The notes: generated by a model from the letters alone, not told the origin. 64,000 nucleotides of DNA from JAWVFM01 sp038237625 (GCA_038237625.1 JBBRYM010000007.1:1-64000); one strand, 5' to 3'; shown: positions 40,499 through 50,294, counted from the first letter of the stretch. Program-made: numbers and translations.

Positions 40499-41350
40499 AT
40501 GACGCCCCTGACAGGAGAGCTCGGGGCGGACGCACGCGCGAGCATCCAGGCGCACCCGTTCTGGTACCACACGATCGACGTCGCGCCCGGCCTAACTACG
40601 CCCGGCTGGTTCGACCTGCGGGCAGCGCTCGACCGCATTCCGCTTCCCGACGTGCGCGGCAAGCGCTGCCTCGACATCGGCACCTACGACGGCTTTTTCG
40701 CGTTCGAGCTCGAACGACGGGGGGCAGCCGAGGTGGTGGCCACCGACATCGAGGATCACACGCTCTGGGACTGGCCGCCCGATGCGCGCCCCGACGTACC
40801 CGGAGCGGTCGACGAGCGCCACATGGCCATGCGAGGCCCGCCCAAAGGGGCGGGCTTTCGACTCCTGGCCGAGCTCAGCGGCTCTCGGGTCGACTGGCGG
40901 GCAATCAATATCTACGATCTCGACGCTGCCGACCTCGGCCAATTCGACGTCGTCGTCTGCGGCTCGCTCCTCCTCCACCTCCGAGACCCGGTCCGAGCCC
41001 TCGAGGCGGTTCGCCGCGTCACCAAGCGCGAAGGCATCTTTGTCTCCTCTGAGCAGATCGAGCTCTGGGCAACGATCCTCGCCCGCGGTCGGCCATGGTT
41101 CCGCCTCAACGGAAGCGGCCAGTTCTGCCAATGGTGGCTGGCAAATGCGGCCGGCCACAGGCGCCTGCTCTACGCAGCAGGATTCGAAGTCACCGACGCG
41201 TCGCGCTTCTACACCGTCCAGCTCAATCAGCACCCTCAGATGCCGCGCACTCCTTCCAATCTGGCTCGACGCGCCGCACTGAGGCTTCTGACCGCTTCAT
41301 GGCAGGAGGGCGTCCTGCACCGGGCGCTCGCCTCCCGCCCGCGGCTCTGA
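40499..41350 (+). CDS. SAM methyltransferase, CmoB/DUF1698-like
   Basis: In this 283-residue protein, FWYHTIDVAPGLTTPGWFDLR, KRCLDIGTYDGFFAFELERRG (motif I), FDVVVCGSLLLHLRDPVRAL and FCQWWLANAAGHRRLL make it a paralogue of 34256-35011. It is probably a glycan methyltransferase. A TATAAT box just upstream suggests it is transcribed on its own as a leaderless mRNA. A 72-bp gap separates its end from a convergent GT2 gene. Confidence 0.84.
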   Translation: MTPLTGELGADARASIQAHPFWYHTIDVAPGLTTPGWFDLRAALDRIPLPDVRGKRCLDIGTYDGFFAFELERRGAAEVVATDIEDHTLWDWPPDARPDVPGAVDERHMAMRGPPKGAGFRLLAELSGSRVDWRAINIYDLDAADLGQFDVVVCGSLLLHLRDPVRALEAVRRVTKREGIFVSSEQIELWATILARGRPWFRLNGSGQFCQWWLANAAGHRRLLYAAGFEVTDASRFYTVQLNQHPQMPRTPSNLARRAALRLLTASWQEGVLHRALASRPRL

Positions 41351-41422
41351 TGCTTGTGACACATCGCCTCGTTCCACCCGATCCATGTCCGCTTCACGCG
41401 GGTTAGGATTGAGGGGCCCGGG

Positions 41423-42385
41423 TTAAAGCACGATCGTCCTTGCATCCAGGCTGCCGCGCACGAGCGCGAGGGCCCCAGCGAAATCGGCCGCGAGCGACAC
41501 GGCCGCAATCGCCAATCTCCGCCGAGAACCCCACCACCTGGCGTCGCGCCAGGCCATCGTCGCGTAGGGCAGTGCCCCGAGCGCAAGCGCGCGGCGTCTG
41601 AACACAGCGACTCCAATGAGCGCGACGAGGGCAGCGTCGAACGCTTTGGTACGAGGAGTCAAGAAGAAACCCGGGAACCGATATGTCCTCAGCTCGGGCA
41701 CGAGCGCAACAAGGGCCGGAAAATACCGAAGCCGCGCCCGCTCCGCAATGAAGCCCCGCTGTCCGCGCGGAAACACTGCGTGGTAGACGAGCGCATCGGG
41801 ATGGAACGCCGACCTCGCGCCGAGCCGGCGGGCCCGCCAGCCGAACAAGGCATCCTCCCCGAACGGCGCGAGCACGCCAGTTTCGCCGGACATCTCCTCG
41901 AAGCCGCCGACCTGCTCGAAATACGAACGACGGACGAACAGGTTCGAGGTCTCGTACAGCCCTTCGACGGTGACCCATACCGTGCGATCGAACGGCCCGC
42001 ACTGAACGTCAGGGCTCGGGCGGACAGGCCCCTGTACCAGGTCGGCTTTCTCGAGCGCGGCCATCCCCGCAGCCAGCCATCCGGGCGTGGGCTCACAGTC
42101 GGCGTCGGTGAAGGCGAGCACCGTTCCCACGGACTCGGCGACGCCGTCGTTGCGAGCGTCCGAGACCCCGGCGCCCCGCATCCGCTTGATCAATCGGACC
42201 TTCGGCTCGGCCTGGGCGACGATGGTGGCGGTTTCGTCGTTGGAGCCGTTGTCGATGACGATCACCTCAAAGGCGGGAGCACCGCGCTGGGCGGCCAGAG
42301 CCCTCAGTGTTCGCGCGATCGTGGACGCAGCGTCGCGCGCCGCAACGATCACCGAGATGACCGGCGAGCCGGTGGAAGGGGTCAC
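41423..42385 (-). CDS. GT2 glycosyltransferase with C-terminal hydrophobic region
   Basis: In this 320-residue protein, VISVIVAARDAASTIARTL, VIDNGSNDETATIV, GVSDARNDGVAES and the metal motif FTDADCEPTPGWL are the GT-A signature. FGEDALFGWRARRLGARSAF is the acceptor/catalytic region. The last ~90 residues contain two or three hydrophobic segments and end RGSLDARTIVL. GTG 42385 is chosen, with GGAGAG about 6 bases upstream and the start lying after the stop of the upstream GT4 gene. It is a paralogue of 54126-55112, which ends in a similar way. Confidence 0.85.
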   Translation of the reverse strand: MTPSTGSPVISVIVAARDAASTIARTLRALAAQRGAPAFEVIVIDNGSNDETATIVAQAEPKVRLIKRMRGAGVSDARNDGVAESVGTVLAFTDADCEPTPGWLAAGMAALEKADLVQGPVRPSPDVQCGPFDRTVWVTVEGLYETSNLFVRRSYFEQVGGFEEMSGETGVLAPFGEDALFGWRARRLGARSAFHPDALVYHAVFPRGQRGFIAERARLRYFPALVALVPELRTYRFPGFFLTPRTKAFDAALVALIGVAVFRRRALALGALPYATMAWRDARWWGSRRRLAIAAVSLAADFAGALALVRGSLDARTIVL

Positions 42386-42401
42386 CGGGCTCTCCGGACG
42401 A

Positions 42402-43496
42402 TCAGCGATGAGCCGCACCCCGGTAGAGCTCTTCGACCAGCGGTGCCAGCGCCGCGTCCCAATCAAACCGCGCCGCCGTCGCCCTGCACGCCCCGACGGT
42501 CTCCGGGCGCCGGGCGAGCTCGAAGCCGCGCAGGCACGCCTGGGCCAGCGCTTCGGGGTCGGCGAGCTTGCAAAGCTCGCCAGTGACGCCCTCGGTGACG
42601 AGCTCCTGCGGCGCACCGCTGTTGCTGACGACGAGCGGCGTTCCGCAGGCCAGCGACTCGACCAACGCCATCCCGAACGAGTCGGTGTGGGAGGGCAGAC
42701 AGGTGACCCAGGCCCGGCCATAGCGCTCATGCTGGCGGTCCGGGTCCCCGACGCCCAGCGCCTGCGTGCGCTCGCGCGCGGCGGCCGGGGCCCGGGACAG
42801 GAGCTCGGCCGGATCCCCTGGCCCGCTGAGCCAGAGGCTCACCGACGGCTCCGTCTCGGCGACGATCGCCAGCGCCTCGAGCAGGTAAGGGAGTCCTTTC
42901 CCGGTCTCCGCGAAAGCGCCGGAGATGAGGATGGTCGGGTCCGGCGTGCGTGCATCCGCCGGGACGAGAGACTTGAGGCTGACACCGCCCGGGACCACCA
43001 CGCCGTCGTTGCGCCCGTACTCCGGGGCGAGGTGGCTGAGCGCCCAGGGCGACATGCAGCTGTAGACGTCGATGCCCCGAACCACCTTGCGACTTGCCCG
43101 TCCCAGGGCGCGCGATTGCGCCTCCCACCAGGAGCGGATCGGGACTCCGAGGTCCGTGAAGACCGTGCGCCGGCTTCGATGCACCCTGGCCGCCCGGATC
43201 GAGGCCAGCGCGTCGAAACGGCCCATCGAGTGGACAGCGTCATAGCTCTCGATCAGCAGGCGTGGAAGCAGGTGACGGCCGAAGTCTGCCTCGTGGCGCC
43301 ATGGGTCCTCCTTGCGCCGCCTCAGCCGCACCGTCTTGACCCCGTCGAGCTCGGAGTCGGTCGGCTCCCACGCGGCTGAGAGAATCGTCACCTCATGCCC
43401 CCGCCGCACGAGCGCGGCGCCCAGCTCCTGTATGAAGCGCTCTGCCCCGCGCCTGACCTCGGGCCAGCAGTAGGCGTGAGTGAAGGCGATGCGCAC
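42402..43496 (-). CDS. GT4 family glycosyltransferase
   Basis: This 364-residue GT-B transferase has an N-terminal acceptor domain (RIAFTHAYCWPEVRRGAERF). The C-terminal nucleotide-sugar domain has TILISGAFAETGKGLPYLLE, VTCLPSHTDSFGMALVESLA (the E-x7-E-type region) and CGTPLVVSNSGAPQELVT. It is coupled to the GT2 gene 16 bp downstream. GTG start; the 45-bp gap to the divergent GT4 gene at 43542 must hold both promoters. Confidence 0.9.
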   Translation of the reverse strand: MRIAFTHAYCWPEVRRGAERFIQELGAALVRRGHEVTILSAAWEPTDSELDGVKTVRLRRRKEDPWRHEADFGRHLLPRLLIESYDAVHSMGRFDALASIRAARVHRSRRTVFTDLGVPIRSWWEAQSRALGRASRKVVRGIDVYSCMSPWALSHLAPEYGRNDGVVVPGGVSLKSLVPADARTPDPTILISGAFAETGKGLPYLLEALAIVAETEPSVSLWLSGPGDPAELLSRAPAAARERTQALGVGDPDRQHERYGRAWVTCLPSHTDSFGMALVESLACGTPLVVSNSGAPQELVTEGVTGELCKLADPEALAQACLRGFELARRPETVGACRATAARFDWDAALAPLVEELYRGAAHR

Positions 43497-43541
43497 CGCC
43501 GGGCAGCATACTCAGGGTATTCAGGCCAACCGGCAGCCGAG

Positions 43542-44807
43542 ATGCGAATCCTCACGATCACCAACTGGTACCCACCTCACCACTTCGGTGGGTACGAGCT
43601 CTCGTGCTACGACGTGATGACCCGGTTCGAGCAGCGCGGCCACCAGGTCGAGGTCCTGTGCAACGAAGAACGGGTGGCCGGCGTTCCGGATGCGAAGACC
43701 GCCCACGAGCGCTCAGTCCGGCGAGAGCTTCTGTCGTTCGTCCGCGGAGGCAGCCTGCTCAAGCCGTCGCTCCGCGGCCGCCTGGAGTTCGAGCGGCGCA
43801 ACCAGGCGGCGCTCGAGCGCGCGCTCGCGGACGTCGAACCCGACGTCGTATCCGTCTGGCAGATCGGTGGACTGTCGCTGGGCATCTTGACGACCGTCAT
43901 CGAGCGCGGGCTCCCGATCGTCTACGCGGTGTGCGACAACTGGCTCGGCTACGGGACGATCCTCGATTCGTGGGCGGGGCTGTTCAACGGATCGTGGGGG
44001 CGGCGATTGATGGGGCAAATGGCCCGCCCAATTGTGGGCGTGCCGACTGTGCTCCCCGACCTGAGCCGGAGCGGCGCCTTCTGCTTCGTCAGCGAGCTGA
44101 CCCGGCGGCGCTCGATTGAGAGCTCACCGTGGTCGTCGTTTCCGGTCTCCACCATCGTCTACAGCGGCATCGAACGCTCCCTGTTCCCAACCCTCGCAGA
44201 GCCGCCGGATCGCCCCTGGCGCTGGAGGCTCTTGTACGTCGGCAGGTTCGATCCGCGTAAGGGTGTGGAGACCTTGATCCGGGCGATGCCGGAACTGCCG
44301 GCCGAGTGCTCCCTTTCCCTGTTCGGCCGAGACGAGGGAGGAGAGCGAACGCGTCTCGAAGGGCTGGCGCGCGACTTGGGGCTCGAAGAGCGGGTCCGGT
44401 TCGGCGAGCTTCAACGACACGAGCTCGCAGACGCGTTCGGCAACGCCGACGTGTTGGTCTTCCCAAGCGAATGGGAGGAGCCCTTCGGGCTCGTGCCGGT
44501 AGAGGCGATGGCGTGCGGTACACCCGTGCTCGCCACGGGTGTGGGCGGATCAGCCGAGATCCTGTGCGACGGTCATAACTGCGTCCTCTTCACCCCTGGC
44601 GATCCTGTCGCGCTCGCGAACGGCGTCCGGCGACTGGCCGGCGATCCACGGCTTCGTGACCGGATCGTGCGGCGGGGCATTCAGCTCGCAGACGAACTAA
44701 CCGCTGATCGCCTCGCCGAGACGTTCGAGTCGTGGCACCTCGCCGCAGCCGGGGGCTTCGAAGGAAGCCTGCCGCCGGATCGACCGCTCCTGCATTCAGG
44801 GGTCTGA
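43542..44807 (+). CDS. GT4 family glycosyltransferase
   Basis: In this 421-residue GT-B enzyme, MRILTITNWYPPHHFGGYEL is the N-terminal acceptor domain start and also fixes the ATG at 43542. The donor domain has LLYVGRFDPRKGVETLIRAM, FPSEWEEPFGLVPVEAMACG and GGSAEILCDGHNCVLF. It is first in a (+) run of GT4, glycoside hydrolase, ABC ATPase, sulfotransferase and TylF methyltransferase. Donor sugar not assignable. Confidence 0.91.
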   Translation: MRILTITNWYPPHHFGGYELSCYDVMTRFEQRGHQVEVLCNEERVAGVPDAKTAHERSVRRELLSFVRGGSLLKPSLRGRLEFERRNQAALERALADVEPDVVSVWQIGGLSLGILTTVIERGLPIVYAVCDNWLGYGTILDSWAGLFNGSWGRRLMGQMARPIVGVPTVLPDLSRSGAFCFVSELTRRRSIESSPWSSFPVSTIVYSGIERSLFPTLAEPPDRPWRWRLLYVGRFDPRKGVETLIRAMPELPAECSLSLFGRDEGGERTRLEGLARDLGLEERVRFGELQRHELADAFGNADVLVFPSEWEEPFGLVPVEAMACGTPVLATGVGGSAEILCDGHNCVLFTPGDPVALANGVRRLAGDPRLRDRIVRRGIQLADELTADRLAETFESWHLAAAGGFEGSLPPDRPLLHSGV

Positions 44808-44811
44808 CGCG

Positions 44812-46350
44812 ATGTTACGGCCGCCCACCAAAGAGAGACTGGGCCTTCTCGTCGCGGCGTGGCTGGCCGCCGCCGCATGCTCGGGTTGCGGAAGCGGGGC
44901 GGGCACGCCGACCAGCGGCGCGGCGCTCGGGGTCAACGACCACCCCGAGCAACCGATCGGCTCCGACGGTGAGCCTGCGTTCAATCGCGCGATCGACCGA
45001 GCAGTTCTCAACCGAATGCAATCCGCCGGCGTGGGGATGGTTCGTGTCCCAGTCCCGTGGTTCTGGATTGAGCCAAAGACGAATCGGATCGATTGGCACT
45101 ATGTGCATCGGGTCGATGATTACGTTCAAGCGGCCTCTGAGCGAGGAATGCGGATCCTGATGACGGTGGGCGGACCGCCCTGCTGGGCGACGAGCTTTCC
45201 CCGCGCGACGTGCGGGCGAGGCTACGTCGGAACGCCTGGCCCGACATACCCTCCGCGCATGCTAAGTGGCTTGACGCGCTACTCGGCGTTTGTCGCTCGG
45301 CGATGGGGATCGCATCTGGCAGGAATCGAGGTCCTGAACGAGCCGGACCACCCACAGCACCTTTTCCTCCGAGCCCCGGGCGAGGTTGGGCTGGCGAAGG
45401 CATACGCCGCCCAGGTCAAAGCGACCTATCGCGGGGTGAAGCGCGTCGCGCCGGCGATTCCCGTCGTCGCCGGAGCACTGGCCGGCAGCGACGGAAAATT
45501 CCTCCAGCGCCTATACGACCAGGGGATCCAGCGATTCTCGGACGCGATCTCGATTCATCCGTACAACGTTCGATTCGGCAACCAATTTTCGGCATGGCCG
45601 GATCCGCACCGCCGCTCTGGCGACGGCCGCCGTTACTCGTTCAGCGCCGGGATCCCGTGGATCCATCGGATCATGGTTCGCAACGGTGACGCGGCGAAGC
45701 CGCTGTGGCTGACGGAGTTCGGGTTCCCGACCTGCGCCCCAAGCCCGCTCTGTCTTGACCAGACCACCCAGGCGAGGTACCTCGGCGAGAGCTTGAAGAT
45801 GCTGCGGCGATGGCCCTACGTCAAGGTCGCGCTTGCGCACGAGGCCCACGATTCGACCAGCGACTCAGGGAATTGGTTGGACAACTTCGGCTTGCTTCGG
45901 GAGAACCTGGCGGCGCGACCCGCATACTGCGCGCTCGCACGAGCTACCGGAGTGACGTCGTGCCGGCCCGATCCACTTAGCCCCGACGGCCGCGCGCAGG
46001 ACACACTCATCCGGGCCTGGGAGGATTCGCGAACGTACTATCTCGAGCATGGACGAACGTTTCGAAGGTTCGACCCGGGAGCATTAACAAAGCTGGACAG
46101 CGCAATTCACGGCTTTCCGCTGCAATCTCGAGAGCTAAAGCCGACGGCTGACGTGCGCCCCACAACCATTGGGGTCGCTGCCGGCCGCGCGGACCGGACC
46201 CTGACGCTCTGCAACGCCTCGCCGACCACGGCGTACTGCGTCGTCCAGGAAGGGGTCGATGGCCGCTACCGCGTGCGTTACGGGAAGAGCGCAATTGGCA
46301 CGTGGGAAGCTGTCGGGGCGGTCCTGGCCGGCGCGAGCAGCACCTGGTGA
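44812..46350 (+). CDS. Lipoprotein glycoside hydrolase, GH5/GH39-like
   Basis: This 512-residue protein has a signal peptide with a lipobox-like AAAAC (Cys23) and a second Cys at 26. A TIM-barrel glycosidase domain follows. The likely acid/base is E177 in GIEVLNEPDHP and the likely nucleophile E302 in PLWLTEFGFPTC, the clan GH-A spacing. YFWIEP-like aromatic residues (PWFWIEPKTNRIDWHYV) line the barrel. A ~130-residue C-terminal part is of unknown type. In polysaccharide loci such enzymes (for example PslG-like) trim or release the polymer made by the same cluster. It lies 4 bp after the GT4 gene. Confidence 0.82.
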   Translation: MLRPPTKERLGLLVAAWLAAAACSGCGSGAGTPTSGAALGVNDHPEQPIGSDGEPAFNRAIDRAVLNRMQSAGVGMVRVPVPWFWIEPKTNRIDWHYVHRVDDYVQAASERGMRILMTVGGPPCWATSFPRATCGRGYVGTPGPTYPPRMLSGLTRYSAFVARRWGSHLAGIEVLNEPDHPQHLFLRAPGEVGLAKAYAAQVKATYRGVKRVAPAIPVVAGALAGSDGKFLQRLYDQGIQRFSDAISIHPYNVRFGNQFSAWPDPHRRSGDGRRYSFSAGIPWIHRIMVRNGDAAKPLWLTEFGFPTCAPSPLCLDQTTQARYLGESLKMLRRWPYVKVALAHEAHDSTSDSGNWLDNFGLLRENLAARPAYCALARATGVTSCRPDPLSPDGRAQDTLIRAWEDSRTYYLEHGRTFRRFDPGALTKLDSAIHGFPLQSRELKPTADVRPTTIGVAAGRADRTLTLCNASPTTAYCVVQEGVDGRYRVRYGKSAIGTWEAVGAVLAGASSTW

Positions 46351-46535
46351 TTCCATTTACCGTCAGTTGCCGGCGACGTCGCTGGGCCTCTCCATCGCCC
46401 CTTCCCTTCCGCGGGGGCCAAGCGGTATCGTCACGACCCTTGCCAGAGGCGCCCCACAAATCGCCGAAATCTCTGCCGAAGCGAAGTGCCCTGAGCGCTG
46501 GGCCCTCCTACCGGGGCTCTAGTCCGGACGTCGTG

Positions 46536-47768
46536 ATGCGGGTCGAAGGCGTCGCGAAGCGCTACACGAAGCTGAGCGAGCAGGCCATGCTCCTCCGATC
46601 GATCCTTCCGGTTTGGCGGCCGTCCCGAACCGACCTGTGGGCGCTTCGCGATCTCGATTTCACGATCGAGCGCGGAGAGACGGTTGGCATCCTTGGTCGC
46701 AACGGGGCCGGGAAGACCACGTTGCTTCGATTACTCGCCGGCGTGACCCGTCCGAGCCGCGGCCGCGTTCAGATCACGGGAAGGATCGCGCCGCTGATCA
46801 GCGTCGGGGTCGGGTTTCACCCGGAGATGTCCGGTCGCGAGAACGTCTACGTCAACGGCATGCTCCTGGGGCTCAGCCGCCGGGAGGTCGAGCTCCGTTT
46901 CGACGAAATCGTCGCCTTCGCCGAGCTCGAAGAGTTCATCGACACGCCGGTCAAGTTTTACTCGTCCGGAATGTTCATGCGCCTCGGATTCTCGGTCGCC
47001 GTTCACGTCGATCCCGACGTGCTACTCGTCGACGAGGTCCTAGCGGTCGGCGACATCGGCTTCCAGCTCAAGTGCTTCGAGCGTATGCGCAGAATCCAGT
47101 CGCAGGGGGCGACAATCCTGCTCGTCAGCCATTCGATGCACGCGATTCGAGCGCTCTGCCCTCGGGCCCTGCTCCTGCGGAGAGGGGAAATCGTCTACGA
47201 CGGAGATGCGGGCGAGGCGATTGCTCGTCACCATCAGCTCCTCTCAGCTTCCTCGGATGAAGCAATCGGCGCTGGGGAAGAGCACACTGCCCCACCCGTC
47301 CGAGTCACCGACCGTCGTCTGGATGGCCGCGACGGCCCGACGTTTCACCCGAGCCCTGACGAGCCCGTCACCTACCGAGCCCACCTCGAGTTCGACCGGC
47401 CCGTCGACAGCCCCCAAGTGGTCTTTCGCATATACGCCGAAGATGGGACACTGGCGTTCGCGACGCGGACGCTGGCAGGCGACTGGCGGAAATTCACGAG
47501 CGGCGACGAGACCGACGTCGAGATCAACTTCAGGTGCCGACTCGGTGGCGGCACGTATCGCTTGACGCTCATCGTCACCGACCGGGACGGCCGCGACCTG
47601 TACGAGGATTTCGAGGGGCTCCTGATCTACGCCGGTGGGCGCCCGGGAACGATCGGCATCGCCGACCTCGAGGCCGACGTGGAGGTCGATGGCCAAAACC
47701 TTCGCTTTCCCGAATTGATGCTGGACCAGGGCATCGAGGAAGCGGCCGCCACTGAGAACGCCAACTAG
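46536..47768 (+). CDS. Wzt-type polysaccharide ABC exporter ATPase with C-terminal glycan-binding domain
   Basis: This ~410-residue protein has Walker A GILGRNGAGKTTLLRLLAG (Lys60), the TagH/Wzt-type signature YSSGMFMRLGFSVAV, Walker B VLLVDEVLAVGD and H-loop LLVSHSM. Residues ~275-400 form a beta-rich domain (VTYRAHLEFDRPVDSPQVVF, GGTYRLTLIVTDRDGRDLYE) like the Wzt C-terminal domain, which in Gram-negative systems reads the terminal modification of the glycan. The start is uncertain: ATG 46536, GTG 46533 or TTG 46440. The matching permease is at 50601-51464 on the other strand. Confidence 0.88.
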   Translation: MRVEGVAKRYTKLSEQAMLLRSILPVWRPSRTDLWALRDLDFTIERGETVGILGRNGAGKTTLLRLLAGVTRPSRGRVQITGRIAPLISVGVGFHPEMSGRENVYVNGMLLGLSRREVELRFDEIVAFAELEEFIDTPVKFYSSGMFMRLGFSVAVHVDPDVLLVDEVLAVGDIGFQLKCFERMRRIQSQGATILLVSHSMHAIRALCPRALLLRRGEIVYDGDAGEAIARHHQLLSASSDEAIGAGEEHTAPPVRVTDRRLDGRDGPTFHPSPDEPVTYRAHLEFDRPVDSPQVVFRIYAEDGTLAFATRTLAGDWRKFTSGDETDVEINFRCRLGGGTYRLTLIVTDRDGRDLYEDFEGLLIYAGGRPGTIGIADLEADVEVDGQNLRFPELMLDQGIEEAAATENAN

Positions 47769-47778
47769 ATTCACCGGC

Positions 47779-48624
47779 ATGCTTCCGACGTTCTTCGTCA
47801 TCGGCGCCCAAAAGGCCGGGACAACCAGCTTGTGGGCGTTCCTGAAGGAGCATCCAGACGTGTTCGTACCGCCCATGAAGGAGACGAACTTCCTGTTCCC
47901 GCACCCTGGTGCGCTTGACCGCGGCCTGGCCTGGTACGAGTCCCTCTACGAGCTTGCGGGCCCGGCCGCGCGCCGCGGGGACTTCTCGCCCGGGTACACG
48001 ATGTTCCCGCAGTTCCGGGCAGTTCCAGAGAGGGCGGCGGCGCTCGTTCCCGACGCTCGGATCGTGTACATGATTCGTCACCCGGTCGAGCGCATGGTTT
48101 CGGCCTGGAGGCAAACGGCCACGGACGGGCACGAGCATCGCGCGCTCGACGAGGCGATCCTCTGGGACTCGCACTACTTCCTGGCCTCGTGCTACGGCTT
48201 TCAGCTTCACCGGTGGGCAAAGGCCTTCCCACCCGAATCGCTGCTGGTGGTGCGGGCGGAGGACTTCACTGAAGATCCGGGCCGCGTGATCGACAAGGTT
48301 CTCGTGCACCTTGGGCTTCCAGCGGGGTGGCGACCCTCAGACCCGAAAGCCCGTCACAATCGATCGGGCGACAAGCTGGTGGCCCGCGCTCGCGTACGGC
48401 GGGTATCCGGGGGGCTTCGCGGGGCGGGGTTCGAGCGGGCTGCCATCGCGATCGCGAAGAGCCGGCCGCTGTATGAGCGGCTTCGCCTGAGCCGGCCGTT
48501 GACGCCAACCGAGCTGAGTCCCAGCCCGGACCGCTCGGCGGCGCTGATGGAGTGCTTTCAGGAGGACTTCGGTCTGCTTCGAAAGCTCGTCGGCCCCGAG
48601 CTTGACCTGTACGGGCTGGCCTGA
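47779..48624 (+). CDS. Sulfotransferase family protein
   Basis: This 281-residue PAPS-dependent transferase has the 5'-phosphosulfate loop FVIGAQKAGTTSLWAFLKEH (residues ~6-25) and the 3'-phosphate motif RIVYMIRHPVERMVSAW. YGFQLHRWAKAFPPESLLVV and RAEDFTEDPGRVIDKVLVHL are also typical. It implies that the glycan or a lipid in this locus is sulfated. It sits 10 bp after the ABC ATPase gene and before a TylF-type methyltransferase. Confidence 0.88.
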   Translation: MLPTFFVIGAQKAGTTSLWAFLKEHPDVFVPPMKETNFLFPHPGALDRGLAWYESLYELAGPAARRGDFSPGYTMFPQFRAVPERAAALVPDARIVYMIRHPVERMVSAWRQTATDGHEHRALDEAILWDSHYFLASCYGFQLHRWAKAFPPESLLVVRAEDFTEDPGRVIDKVLVHLGLPAGWRPSDPKARHNRSGDKLVARARVRRVSGGLRGAGFERAAIAIAKSRPLYERLRLSRPLTPTELSPSPDRSAALMECFQEDFGLLRKLVGPELDLYGLA

Positions 48625-48663
48625 CTCGACCGCTGCCCACAATCGCTCCAAAGAACGATCGCT

Positions 48664-49479
48664 ATGTTGTTGCGCATGTCAGGGCGCGCGATCAACCCCC
48701 GCCTCTCCAGCGCGCTACGGCGCGCTGTCGATCGGCCCGTACGCGAGGCAGCCGACCGGTTGGGCTACGCAGTCGCGCCGAAGCTGCCCCCGGGAACGCA
48801 TGCGGTCCCGACGGATTGCGACCCGTTCACGGCGGGGCTGATCGAGCGCGTCGGACCGTTCACCATGACGACGTCGGAGGCGATGATCGGACTGGTCGAG
48901 GCCGTCCGCTATCTTGTCCGCGCGGACGTCCCGGGCGCGTTCGTGGAGTGTGGGGTGTGGCGCGGGGGCAGCGCAATGCTGATGGCTTACACGTTGCTCG
49001 ACCTCGGAGTCACCGACCGGGACCTGCACCTCTTCGACACCTTCGAATACGTCCCGCCACCCGGCGAGCACGACTACATGCTTTCCGGAACCCACATCTC
49101 GGAGTTCTTCGACGAGACGGTCAAGATCAAGGAGCTCCAGCACCTGCCGTTCGAGGACCTGCGACGGGCGGTGCTTTCGACCGGCTACCCACCCGAGCGC
49201 GTCCACTTCGTTCCGGGCCTCGTCGAAAAGACGCTGCCCGACCACGCGCCCGAGACGCTGGCGCTCTGTCGCCTGGACACTGACCTCTACGGATCGACAG
49301 CCCAGGAAATGAACCACCTCTGGCCGCGACTGTCTCCAGGCGGCGTATTGATCGTCGATGACTACGCCCAGTTCCTCGGGGCCAAGAAGGCGGTGGACGA
49401 GTACTTCGAGAGTCAGCGAGTTGCAGTCATGCTGCATCGTCTCGACACCTGCGCGCGGCTCGCTCTCAAGCCGGGCTGA
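48664..49479 (+). CDS. TylF/MycF family O-methyltransferase
   Basis: This 271-residue SAM- and metal-dependent sugar O-methyltransferase has FTMTTSEAMIGLVEAVRYL, GAFVECGVWRGGSAMLMAYT, LFDTFEYVPPPGEHD, LALCRLDTDLYGSTAQEM and GGVLIVDDYAQFLGAKKAV. The Asp-Asp pair in VDDY and the Asp in DTD are the metal-binding acids in MycF. It is paralogous to the C-terminal half of the 32785-34230 protein. Its 3' end overlaps the decayed permease copy by 14 bp. Confidence 0.88.
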   Translation: MLLRMSGRAINPRLSSALRRAVDRPVREAADRLGYAVAPKLPPGTHAVPTDCDPFTAGLIERVGPFTMTTSEAMIGLVEAVRYLVRADVPGAFVECGVWRGGSAMLMAYTLLDLGVTDRDLHLFDTFEYVPPPGEHDYMLSGTHISEFFDETVKIKELQHLPFEDLRRAVLSTGYPPERVHFVPGLVEKTLPDHAPETLALCRLDTDLYGSTAQEMNHLWPRLSPGGVLIVDDYAQFLGAKKAVDEYFESQRVAVMLHRLDTCARLALKPG

Positions 49480-50294
49480 CGAGGTCCCCGGCCGAGTCGA
49501 ACCTAGAGAAGGTCCACAAACCCACAAACAGGCGATCGTGGCGCCGGTGAAGCTCGATCGCCACCGCCCTCAGCAGGACGGATGAGGCGATGCTCACGGC
49601 GACTGAGGTAGCGAGGCCCACGCTCCACGCACCGGGGGAGCCAATCGCCGCCAGGTGGAAAAGGCTCGCGATGCCGGTCAGCGGATTCAGGTTCAACCAG
49701 CCGCCAGCCCGCCGACGACAGTCTGCGGGTACATGATCGGCGTCAGGTAGAAGAGCACGAGCAGTGAGGCCTGGACCAGGTAGCGGACGTCGCGAAAGTA
49801 GACGTGTGCCGCCGCCAGCACCAAACAGAGCGCCAGCGTGAAGAGCACGGGCAGGACAACGGCGGGGATCAGCAGGAGGATGTGAAGGCCCAGGCTGACC
49901 CCGAGTAGAGGCAGGATCAGTGCATACAGAACGATGGAGATCCCGAGGCCCGGAAGATTCGCGAGACACGACCAGGACGAGGAGCGATCGCGGGAACCAG
50001 ACCTTGTCCGCAAGGGCAGAGCTGTCCACGATCGCGGTCGCACCGATGGCCAAGCTCTGGCTGAAGTACGCCCAGGCAAGAACGCCGATTACCGCGTACG
50101 CGGCGTAGCTGAAGTCACCGCCGGTGGGAACGAACTTGGAGAAGATGACTGCAAGCGAGCTCGCCTGCACGGCGGGGACGACGACCGCCCAAAGCACACC
50201 GAACGAGGCCCGCTTGTAGCGGGTGTGGAACTCGCTGCGAGCCATGATCGAGAGGACTTCCCGATGGCTCCACTGTGCGGCGAACCACTCGCGG
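49466..50294 (-). pseudogene. Decayed duplicate of Wzm-type ABC permease
   Basis: This is homologous at DNA level to the intact permease at 50601-51464, with identical stretches of about 80 bp near both ends. The first ~45 codons are missing: homology stops at about 50294. Two indels are visible: a 2-base loss at about 49969 (LLVLV then out of frame) and a 1-base loss at about 49697. Together they restore the frame, so a 259-codon frame from ATG 50245 stays open, but about 90 central residues are read out of frame and two or more membrane helices are lost. It is probably nonfunctional, unless these are sequencing errors. Confidence 0.82.

Noticed and set aside
49466..50245. Intact second ABC permease gene
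   Set aside because: Alignment by eye with 50601-51464 shows two frame-changing indels and a missing 5' end; the open frame survives only because the shifts cancel and stops are rare at this GC.
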